A stretch of DNA of 64,000 nucleotides from Gemmatimonadota bacterium (lineage in GTDB: Bacteria; Gemmatimonadota; Gemmatimonadetes; Gemmatimonadales; GWC2-71-9), in assembly GCA_016713435.1 (NCBI GenBank), contig JADJPD010000030.1, positions 1 to 64,000 of the forward strand, written 5' to 3'. The notes under the pieces are model-generated. The model was given only the letters and a program-made list of their open reading frames with translations, searched no databases and was not told where the DNA came from. Positions 48,313 to 56,419 of the stretch are shown here, piece by piece (position 1 is the stretch's first letter; each line of letters opens with the position of its first letter). The translations under genes were made by a program, and so were the position numbers.

Positions 48313-51300
48313 ATGGGCCAGGAACCGTACAGCCGCCAGACCGCCGCCAAGCACTCCCGCCTCCGCGGCGCCACCGTCACCGAGGGCGTCTGTCCCTACT
48401 GCGCGGTGGGCTGCGGCCAGCTCATCTACACCAAGGGCGGCCAGCTCCTCGACATCGAGGGGCATCCCGACCACCCCGTGAGCGAGGGCACGCTCTGCCC
48501 CAAGGGCGCCAACGCCTTCCAGCTGGCGGTGAACCCTCATCGCCTGACGACGGTGCGCTACCGCGCGCCCTACGCCGATCACTGGGAAACCCGCCCCCTC
48601 GACTGGGCCCTGGACCGCCTCGCCGAGCGCGTGAAGGCCACGCGGGACGCGGAGTTCGCCGCGCAGCCGGAGGGCCGCGAGGACAACGCCGTCCGCACCA
48701 TCGGCTCCCTCGGTGGCGCCACCATCGACAACGAGGAGAACTACCTCATCAAGAAGCTGCTCAGTGGCGGCCTGGGGATACTGAGCATCGAGAACCAGGC
48801 GCGCATATGACATAGCGCCTCGGTGCCCGGTCTGGGCACCTCCCTCGGCCGCGGCGCGGCCACCAACTACCAGCAGGATCTCGCCAACAGCGACTGCATC
48901 CTGTTCATGGGCTCGAACATGGCCGAGGCGCATCCGGTCGGGTTCCGCTGGGCCATGCGCGCCAAGGAGGCAGGCGGGACGCTGGTGCACGTGGACCCGC
49001 GCTTCACCCGCACCTCCGCCATGTGCGACGTGCACGTGGGCATCCGCTCCGGCAGCGACATCGCCTTCCTCGGCGGGCTGGTGCGCTACGTGCTGGAGCA
49101 GGACCGGTATTTCAGGGAGTACGTGGTCCACTACACCAACGCCGCCACGATCATCGCCGAGGGCTACGAGGACAGCGAGGACCTGGATGGCCTCTTCTCC
49201 GGCTACCGCGGCGACCGCCGCACCGGCCGCTACGACCCGCGCGCCGGCCAGTGGGGCTATGAAGCCGCCGAGGGCGTGATCCCGGAGTGGGCGGGCGCGG
49301 GGCCCGAGTACCGGATGTTCCGCGAGGAACTCGGCATGCTGGGCCACAGCCTCGAGGCGGGCCCGCAGATGTACAGCCGGAGCCGCGTGGAGTCGACGGG
49401 CGAGCTGGCCGGCGGGCCTGCCTCCGATCCCAGCCTCGAGCACCCGCGCTGCGTGTTCCAGATCCTCCGTCGCCACTTCGCCCGCTACACGCCGGAGTTC
49501 GTGGCGGACACCTGCGGCTGCTCGGCCGACGAACTGGTGCGGGTGGCGGAGCTGCTGTGCAGCAACAGCGGCCGCGAGCGCACCAGCATGGTGGTCTACG
49601 CCCTCGGCTGGACGCAGCACACCACCGGTGTCCAGGTGATCCGCACCGCCGCCATCCTGCAGCTCCTGCTCGGCAACATCGGCCGGCCCGGGGGCGGGAT
49701 CATGGCCATGCGCGGTCACTCCACCATCCAGGGCTCCACCGACCTGGCCACCCTCTACGACTCGCTCCCCGGCTACCTGCCGCAGCCCTGCGCCGACGAG
49801 TCGCACGACACCCTCGACTCCTACGTGCGCTACGAGGGGCTCTCCACCGGCTACTGGGCCAACTACCGCAAGTTCATCGTGAGCCTGCTCAAGGCCTGGT
49901 ACGGCGACGCCGCCACGCCGGAGAACGACTTCGGCTTCGGCTGGATCCCCCGCATCGACGGCGACTACTCGCAGCTCCCCTACTTCGAGGCCATGTCCAA
50001 GGGCGAGGTGAAGGGCTACTTCCTCTTTGGCCAGAACCCCGCCGGCGGTTCTCCCAACGCCGGTCTCCATCGCGCCGGGCTTCGGAACCTCGACTGGCTG
50101 GTGGTGGTGGACTGGTTCGAGATCGAGAGCGCCAACTTCTGGAAGGACGACCCCGGCACGCCCCCGCCCGCCGACATCCGCACCGAGGTCTTCCTCCTCC
50201 CCGCCGCCGCCGCACCGGAGAAGGAGGGGAGCCTCACCAACACCCAGCGCCTGCTGCAGTGGCACGACAAGGCGCTCGACCCGCTCGGCGACAGCCGCTC
50301 GGATGCGTGGTACGTCTACCAGCTCGGCAAGCGCCTGAAGCAGCTCTACGCCGGCTCCACTGACCCGCGGGACCAGGCGCTGCTCCACCTCACCTGGGAC
50401 TACGACTTCGACGAGCCCCCGACGCTTCCCGACGGCAGCGTGAGCCGCATCGCGGGCGAGCCCGATCTCGAGCAGGTGCTCATGGAGATCAACGGCTACC
50501 GGGTCAACGAGCGGGACCCCGCCACCGGCCGTCCTCGCCTGGTCGGCGGCTTCGGTGAACTCGAGGAGGACGGCTCCACGGCCTGCGGCTGCTGGATCTA
50601 CTCCGGCGTCTACCCCGGGCCGGGGCGCAATCGCGCGCGGGAGCGGCGCCGGAGCCACGACGGCATCGAGGCCGAGTGGGGCTGGGCCTGGCCGCACAAC
50701 CGCCGGGTCCTCTACAACCGCGCCTCAGCCGATCCCGCGGGCAATCCCTGGTCGGAGCGGAAGAAGCTCGTCTGGTGGGATGCCTCACTCGGCCGCTGGA
50801 CCGGGGCGGACGAGCCCGACTTCGACGCCGGCACGCCGCCCGGCTACCAGCCCCCGCCCGGCGCCGAGGGGCTCGCCGCGATTGCGGGGAGCCAGCCGTT
50901 CATCATGAAGCCGGACGGGGTGGCGTGGCTCTTTGCGCCGGGCGGCGTGAAGGATGGGCCGCTGCCGGTGCATTACGAGCCGGTGGAGTCGCCGGTGGAG
51001 AACCTGCTGCATCCGGGGCAGCACTCGAGTCCGGTGCTCCGCTACCTCGAGAACCCCCTCAACCGCCTGGCCGAGCCGATGTCGCCGGAGTTCCCGGTGG
51101 TGGCCACCACGTACCGGCTCACCGAGCATTACCTGAGCGGACCGATGAGCCGGTTCAACAGCTGGCTCAACGAGCTGATGCCGGAGATGTTCGTGGAGCT
51201 CAGTCCCGAACTGGCAGCCGAGCGAGGCATTGTGCCGGGCGGGTGGCTGACGGTGCGGACGCCGCGGGCGCGGATCGAGGCGCGGGCGCTGGTGACGCGG

Positions 51301-51603
51301 CGGATGCGGCCATTCCGGGTGGCGGGGCAGGTGGTGCACCAGATTGGCCTGCCGTTCCACTGGGCCTACGCCGGCGAGGTAGTGGGCGACAACGCCAACG
51401 ACCTCACCGCGCTCCTCGCCGACCCCAACGTCAGCATGCACGAGGCCAAGGCCTTCGCCTGCCAGGTGGAGGCCGGCCGCCGCGAGGGCAACCGCGCCGA
51501 GCCCACGGTCCGATCGGCGCTCACGCTCCACCATGGCCCGGCGCCCGACACGCCGGGTGCGGCCCAGCCCGAGGGGCGGTTTGGCCATGAGCCGGGAGCT
51601 TGA
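48313..51603 (+). CDS. fdhA: Formate dehydrogenase catalytic subunit, selenocysteine-containing
   Basis: A molybdopterin oxidoreductase of 1096 residues that oxidises formate to CO2. The N-terminal [4Fe-4S] motif uses Cys27, Cys30, Cys34 and Cys62 (GVCPYCAVGCGQ; GTLCPKG). An in-frame TGA at 48808-48810 (residue 166) stands where formate dehydrogenases have selenocysteine: IENQARI-Sec-HSASVPGLG, followed by GRGAATNYQQDLANSDCILF and MAEAHPVGFRWAM. A SECIS hairpin follows the TGA. The C-terminal domain ends with the MopB cofactor-binding fold (RFNSWLNELMPEMFVELSP; HQIGLPFHWAYAGEVVGDNA). No twin-arginine signal is present. GAGG lies eight bases before the ATG. It overlaps the iron-sulfur subunit by 17 bases. 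Confidence 0.95.
48808..48840 (+). promoter_or_regulatory. Selenocysteine UGA codon and SECIS element
   Basis: TGA at 48808-48810 is followed 11 bases later by GGTGCCCGGTCTGGGCACC (48822-48840): a perfect 7-bp stem with the loop GGTCT. The E. coli fdhF SECIS has the same GGTCT loop and the same 11-base spacing from UGA. It recruits SelB with Sec-tRNA. The element lies inside the coding sequence, as in all known bacterial cases. Confidence 0.92.
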
Positions 51604-52489
51604 GCTGACGGAGGTGGCGCCGCTGCCGGGCGGCGAGAGCCTAACGGCGGAGGGGCTCGAGCGCCTCATCGGGCCGTTCCGGCGGGGGGCGGTGCCGGAG
51701 CCGGCGGAGGAGATGGGGTTCTACACCGACACCTCCGTGTGCATCGGCTGCAAGGCGTGCGAGGTGGCGTGCAAGCAGTGGAACCAGCTGCCGGCTGACG
51801 GCTTCACCTTCTCCGGCAACAGCTACGACAACACCGGCGCCCTCTCGGCCGAGTCGTGGCGGCACGTCAAGTTCGTGGAGCAGTTCTCGGTGTGGGAGGC
51901 CGGGGGCGGCGACGGCGGCGCGATGCCCGGCCGCTGGCTGATGATGAGCGACGTGTGCAAGCACTGCGTCGAGGCGCCGTGCCAGCACGCGTGCCCCACG
52001 GGGGCCATCATCCACAACGAGTTCAACAACGTCTACATCCAGCCGGACATCTGCAACGGCTGCGCCTACTGCATCGCCGCGTGCCCCTTCGGCGTGATCA
52101 CCCGGAGCACGCTCGACAACCACGCCCACAAGTGCACGCTGTGCTACGACCGGCAGAAGGACGGCCTGGTGCCGGCCTGCGCCAAGGCGTGTCCCACGGC
52201 GTCCATCCAGTTCGGGCCGGTGGAAGAGCTGCGGGAGCGGGCGCGGACTCGGGTGGAGGAGCTGCGCCGCCGCGGCGTGGCGGATGCGTGGCTCTACGGG
52301 CACGAGCCCACCGCGGGCTACTCGCGGCTAAACGCCTTCTACCTGCTGCTGGACAGGGCCTCCGTGTACGGGCTGCCGGAGGCGCCGCGGAACCCGTGGC
52401 TCAGCATGCGCGGGGACTACCTCCGCGCGGTGCTGAGCGTGCTGCCGCCGCTGGCGGTGCTCATCACGGCGCTTCTCCGGGGTCGCTGA
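51587..52489 (+). CDS. fdhB: Formate dehydrogenase iron-sulfur subunit
   Basis: A 300-residue electron-transfer subunit with four ferredoxin-type cysteine groups: CIGCKACEVACKQW, CKHCVEAPCQHACPTGA, CNGCAYCIAACPFG and CTLCYDRQKDGLVPACAKAC. It carries electrons from the catalytic subunit to the membrane subunit. A single C-terminal membrane helix (AVLSVLPPLAVLITALLRGR) anchors it, as in FdnH. Its ATG lies 17 bases inside the end of the catalytic gene, and it ends one base before the membrane subunit. Confidence 0.95.
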   Translation: MSRELELTEVAPLPGGESLTAEGLERLIGPFRRGAVPEPAEEMGFYTDTSVCIGCKACEVACKQWNQLPADGFTFSGNSYDNTGALSAESWRHVKFVEQFSVWEAGGGDGGAMPGRWLMMSDVCKHCVEAPCQHACPTGAIIHNEFNNVYIQPDICNGCAYCIAACPFGVITRSTLDNHAHKCTLCYDRQKDGLVPACAKACPTASIQFGPVEELRERARTRVEELRRRGVADAWLYGHEPTAGYSRLNAFYLLLDRASVYGLPEAPRNPWLSMRGDYLRAVLSVLPPLAVLITALLRGR

Positions 52490-52490
52490 G

Positions 52491-53402
52491 GTGCGCGCCG
52501 AGCCGCCGCCGAGGCCATCGCCGCTGAGTTATGCGGAGCGTCCGGCCACCAAGGTGCCCAACTGGCACGGGCTGGTGGTGCTCGACGTGCTCTTCAACAA
52601 CCTCTCCACCGGCCTCTATCTCTGCGCCGCGGTGGGCGAGCTGCTGGCGCCGGCGGCGTTCGCGGGGGTGGCGCCGTGGGCGTACCGTGCGGCATTGGCG
52701 TTCCTGGTGGCGGACCTGGTCTGCCTGATCCTCGACCTCGGCGACCCGCTCCGGTTCCATCACATGCTCCGGGTGTGGAAGCCGAGCTCCCCGATGTCGC
52801 TCGGGACGTGGGCGCTGGTGGGGTACTCGCTGGCGGTGGGGCTCCTCGCCACGGCGGGGCTGCTGCCGGGCGCAGCGGCGTTCGACGCGGGACGGCGGGT
52901 GCTGGTGCTCGCCGGCATGGTGCCGGCGCTGGCGGTGGCGCTCTACAAGGGCGTGCTGTTCAGCACCACGGCGCAGCCCGGCTGGCGGGAGGCGCGCTGG
53001 CTCGGCGCGTTCCTGGTGAATTCGGCCTTCCACTTCGGGGCGGCGCTCACGCTGGTGCTGGCGGGGCTGCTGCGGCAGCAGGACGCGGTGGCGGGCCTCC
53101 GCGCGGCCGCGGTGGCGCTCGGGCTGCTGCATCTCGGCGCGCTGCTGCTGGTGGTGTTCGACATCGCGCCGTTCCTGCGGGCGGTGCGGAGCCCGGCGCG
53201 GCTGGTGGAGCTCGGCCTGGTGGTGGTGGGCGCCGGGATACTGCTCCCGATGCTCTGCTTCTCCCTCGGCTCGCGGGGCGGGGACCTGCTCGGCCTGGCG
53301 GCGATGCTCGCCGGAGGCATCATGGCGCGGGACGAACTGGTGCACCTGCCACACCGGCTCCAGCACGCCGCGGGCGGGGCGGCGGCGCGGCTCCGGGCAT
53401 GA
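52491..53402 (+). CDS. NrfD/PsrC-type membrane subunit
   Basis: A 303-residue polytopic protein with about eight helices that exchanges electrons with the quinone pool. It has the NrfD block LVVLDVLFNNLSTGLYLCAA, the segment CLILDLGDPLRFHHMLRVWK, and SPMSLGTWALVGYSLAVGLL. It begins at GTG one base after the fdhB stop, completing a three-gene operon. It replaces the cytochrome b FdnI subunit of E. coli formate dehydrogenase-N; no haem ligands are seen. Confidence 0.9.
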   Translation: MRAEPPPRPSPLSYAERPATKVPNWHGLVVLDVLFNNLSTGLYLCAAVGELLAPAAFAGVAPWAYRAALAFLVADLVCLILDLGDPLRFHHMLRVWKPSSPMSLGTWALVGYSLAVGLLATAGLLPGAAAFDAGRRVLVLAGMVPALAVALYKGVLFSTTAQPGWREARWLGAFLVNSAFHFGAALTLVLAGLLRQQDAVAGLRAAAVALGLLHLGALLLVVFDIAPFLRAVRSPARLVELGLVVVGAGILLPMLCFSLGSRGGDLLGLAAMLAGGIMARDELVHLPHRLQHAAGGAAARLRA

Positions 53403-53467
53403 CGAGCCACCGGACGCCCCGATTGCCCGCCCTTTACAGCCTCGGGCCCCACGCCCATCCTTCCCGC

Positions 53468-53797
53468 ATGCTCCACCCGGGATTCCGCCGCCTGCTCGCG
53501 CTCCTCACCTGCCTCTGCCTCATCGGGGCGGGGCTCGAGCCGCTGCTGCCCGATACCTGCGACGGCGACCGCCCCGCGGTCACCGCCGCCGCCGGCCAGC
53601 CGGAGCAGGCGCCGTCCCCCGCGCACGATCCCGCCGCGCCGCACGTCTGCCACTGCGTCCACGCCCACGTGGCCGTGCTGGACCTGCCGATGGCCCTCGG
53701 CGCGCTCCCGCCCGCCGTCCGTCAGGCGCCGGCCCTCGGCCACTCGCAGGTGGCCGCGGCCCCGCTCGCCCCACCGCTCCGCCCTCCCATCGCCTGA
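53468..53797 (+). CDS. Small exported His/Cys protein ahead of the efflux operon
   Basis: A 109-residue protein with a signal-like helix (LLALLTCLCLIGAGLEPLLP) and a metal-ligand patch HDPAAPHVCHCVHAHVAVLD, then a proline/alanine-rich end. It resembles the small DUF2946-like proteins that precede heavy-metal efflux operons and may present metal or sense it in the periplasm. The gene at 43730 is similar in design. The ATG at 53468 opens the signal peptide. Not a recognised enzyme. Confidence 0.6.
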   Translation: MLHPGFRRLLALLTCLCLIGAGLEPLLPDTCDGDRPAVTAAAGQPEQAPSPAHDPAAPHVCHCVHAHVAVLDLPMALGALPPAVRQAPALGHSQVAAAPLAPPLRPPIA

Positions 53798-53814
53798 GAC
53801 ACGCCACGCGCTGA

Positions 53815-53878
53815 GCGCCGCCTGCGGCGCCGGCGCGGGGTCCTGATCCCGCCCGCTCCCGTCCATCCGGGGGGAGCG
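53815..53878 (+). terminator. Two hairpins in the leader of the efflux operon
   Basis: GCGCCG-CCTG-CGGCGC (53815-53830) and CGCTCCC/GGGAGCG (53854-53860 and 53872-53878) lie between the small His/Cys gene and czcC-like. They could end the upstream transcript or attenuate the efflux genes. Confidence 0.35.
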
Positions 53879-53910
53879 GCAGTCCGTCCGTTCACCGGGA
53901 TGTGTCTCAC

Positions 53911-55227
53911 ATGCGTGCTTCCCACCGCCGGAGGCCCGTGGCCTCCACGCTGCCGCTGCTCGTGGCGCTGGCGCTGCCGCTTCGCGCCCAGCAGGCGCCG
54001 GGTGACTCGCTGCTCAGCGCCTTCCTGACCGCCGTGCGGGAGGAGTCGCCGCTCCTCGCCGCCGCGCGCGCGGAGGTGGCGGCGGCGGAGGGTGCCCGCC
54101 GCGCCGCCGGCCCGAGTCCCGCGCCCACCCTCTCCGCCGCCGTCGAGGAAGTGCCGGACGGCGTGGACCTCCCCCACGCCGGCATGCTCCGCCTGGACCT
54201 GCAGCGCCCCTTCTTCACGGGCGGCGTGCGCGGGGCGGACCGCGCCGCGGCCGGGGTGCGCGTGGAGCTGGCGACGGCCCGCCTGGCGCTGCTCGAGCGC
54301 GGCCTCCGCGCCTCCGTGGAGCGCGACCTCCTCCGCTGGCGCGGCTGGCGGGCCATCGCCGCGCGGCTCGCGGCGGAGGACACGCTGCTGCTCGACGCAG
54401 AGGCGGCGCTCCGGGCGCGCTTTACGGCGGGGGAGGCGCGCTACGTGGACGTGCTCCGCATCCGCACCGAGCGGCTCCGCGTGCAGACCGACCGCGCCGC
54501 GGCCCTCCGCTCGGCGCAGGCAGGCCGCCGCCGGCTGGAGGCGCTGAGCCCGGACGCGGGCCCGGCCCGTGCCACGCTCGACGCCCTGCTTGCCGGCGCC
54601 GGGACCGATGCCCCTGACCTCCCGCCGGCTCCATCCGTGGACAGCCTGATCGCGTCTGCCGGGCAGCTCCAGCTGCTCGACCTCGCGGTGCGCGCCGCCC
54701 GCGCCGACTCGGCGTACACCGCCGCCACCCGCCGCCCGCAGGTGATGGGCGGCGTGGGGCTGCAGCGCTTCGGGGACGAGGCGGGCGGCTTCCAGGTGGG
54801 GCCGGCGCTCACCGCGTCGGTGTCGCTGCCGTTCGCGGTGCGCGGTTCCACGCGCGCGCAGGCGGCGGCGTCCGGCCTAGCCATCCGCGTGGCGGAGGCG
54901 CGGCGGGCGGCGGAGGTGGTGCGGCTCCGCACCGCGCTGCTGCTGGCGCGGGACCGCTACGACGCGGCGCGCACCCAGGCCGAGGTGTACGACGCGGCGC
55001 TCCTCACCGGGGCACGCGAGGAACGGGAGGCGGCACTCGCGAGCTTCCGCGCGGGGGAGCTGCCGCTCATCGAGCTGCTCGACTTCGAGCGTGCCCTGGC
55101 CCAGGCGGAGACCAGCCGCCGCCGTGCCGCGATGGACGCGACCGCGGCGTGGGCCGACCTGCTGACCACCCTTGCCGGCGCCCCCGACCTCCTGGGCGCG
55201 GCCGATCCGGAGACTGCCCATGACTGA
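53911..55227 (+). CDS. czcC: Outer-membrane efflux protein, CzcC/TolC-like
   Basis: A 438-residue outer-membrane channel component. Signal peptide (LPLLVALALPLRAQQ) then two repeats of long amphipathic helices with HPLL-like SPLLAAARAEVAAAEGARRA and a second repeat LQLLDLAVRAARADSAYTAA, typical of TolC-family proteins. It overlaps czcB by eight bases. The ATG at 53911 is preferred over a GTG three codons earlier. It forms the outer part of the RND pump. Confidence 0.85.
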   Translation: MRASHRRRPVASTLPLLVALALPLRAQQAPGDSLLSAFLTAVREESPLLAAARAEVAAAEGARRAAGPSPAPTLSAAVEEVPDGVDLPHAGMLRLDLQRPFFTGGVRGADRAAAGVRVELATARLALLERGLRASVERDLLRWRGWRAIAARLAAEDTLLLDAEAALRARFTAGEARYVDVLRIRTERLRVQTDRAAALRSAQAGRRRLEALSPDAGPARATLDALLAGAGTDAPDLPPAPSVDSLIASAGQLQLLDLAVRAARADSAYTAATRRPQVMGGVGLQRFGDEAGGFQVGPALTASVSLPFAVRGSTRAQAAASGLAIRVAEARRAAEVVRLRTALLLARDRYDAARTQAEVYDAALLTGAREEREAALASFRAGELPLIELLDFERALAQAETSRRRAAMDATAAWADLLTTLAGAPDLLGAADPETAHD

Positions 55228-56416
55228 CCCGATCCACCGCGCCACCCGCGGCGCGATCGTCGTGACCGCCTTGGCCCTTTCGCTGGTGGCCTGCGGCGAC
55301 AAGCCCGCCGCCGATGCCGAGGCCCAGCCCGCGGCCGATCCCGCAACCGAGGCCGGCGCGGACAGCGGGGCGAGCGTCCTCACGCTCACCCCGGCCGCCG
55401 TGACGGCGGGCGGCATCCGGAGCGAAGTGGTGCGTCCCGCCGGCGGCGCCGGCACCACGGCCACCATGCAGGCGCCGGGACAGGTGGAGGCGGATCCGCT
55501 CCGGGCGGCATTCGTGTCGTCCCGGGTGGGGGGGCGGCTGGAGCGGCTTCTCGCCGTGGCGGGAGACCGGGTGACGGCGGGGCAGGTGGTGGCGGAGGTG
55601 ATGAGCCCCGCGTACCTGGCCGCGCAGCAGGACTATCGCCAGGCCGCGCGGCGGGCCGCGCTGCTGGCCGGCACGCCTGACTCGGCCGGGGCGGTGGCGC
55701 TGGCGGGGGCCGCGCGCCGGCGGCTGGAGCTGATGGGCGTGGCGGGCGCGGAGCTGGACCGCGTGGAGCGGGGCGGGGAGCCGGCAGCGCTCCTCCCGGT
55801 CACGGCACCGTTCGACGGCAGCCTGGTGGAAGCGATGACGCTGGCGGGTGCGGCCGTGGAGCCGGGGACGCCGATCTTCCGGCTCATTGACCTCCGCGAG
55901 GTGGACATCGCGGCGGACGTGCCGGAGCGCTACCTCCCCGAGCTCCGCGTGGGCCAGCGCGCCGTGGTGCGCCTCGCCGCGTATCCCGACCAGGTGCTCA
56001 GCGGCCGGGTGGAGCGGATCCGCGACGAGCTGGACCCCACCACGCGCAGCATCGAGGCGCTGGTGCACGTGGCCAACCCGGGCCGGGTGCTCCGGCCGGG
56101 GATGTTCGCCACGGTGGAGCTCGAGGTGAGCGATGCGCGCGGCGCCCGCGCCGCGAGCGAGTCGCCCAGGGTGCTGGTGCCGGCCGGGGCCATCCTGAGC
56201 GCCGGCGACGAGCGCTACCTCTTCGTGGAGCTGGCGGAAGGCCGCTACGAGCGCCGGGTGGTGACGCTGGCCCCCGATGACCGCCGCTTCGCCGGCGTGG
56301 GCGCGGCGGACGTGGTGGTGCAGGCCGGGGTGGCGCCCGGGGACCGGGTGGTGGTGGATGGGGCGTTCACCCTCAAGTCGGAGCTCGCCAAGGCGGGCTT
56401 CGCCGAGGAGGAGTGA
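55220..56416 (+). CDS. czcB: RND efflux periplasmic adaptor, CzcB-like
   Basis: A 398-residue lipoprotein adaptor (TALALSLVACGDKPAADAEA) with the barrel-sandwich strand pair GRLERLLAVAGDRVTAGQVV and PFDGSLVEAMTLAGAAVEPG, a helical hairpin between, and the beta-barrel segment RDELDPTTRSIEALVHVANP found in heavy-metal adaptors. It links CzcA to the outer-membrane channel. It ends three bases before czcA. Confidence 0.9.
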   Translation: MTDPIHRATRGAIVVTALALSLVACGDKPAADAEAQPAADPATEAGADSGASVLTLTPAAVTAGGIRSEVVRPAGGAGTTATMQAPGQVEADPLRAAFVSSRVGGRLERLLAVAGDRVTAGQVVAEVMSPAYLAAQQDYRQAARRAALLAGTPDSAGAVALAGAARRRLELMGVAGAELDRVERGGEPAALLPVTAPFDGSLVEAMTLAGAAVEPGTPIFRLIDLREVDIAADVPERYLPELRVGQRAVVRLAAYPDQVLSGRVERIRDELDPTTRSIEALVHVANPGRVLRPGMFATVELEVSDARGARAASESPRVLVPAGAILSAGDERYLFVELAEGRYERRVVTLAPDDRRFAGVGAADVVVQAGVAPGDRVVVDGAFTLKSELAKAGFAEEE

Positions 56417-56419
56417 GCG

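Noticed and set aside
48808..48810. Treating the formate dehydrogenase TGA as a pseudogene stop
   Set aside because: Position in the protein, SECIS spacing, loop sequence and intact downstream frame all fit selenocysteine.
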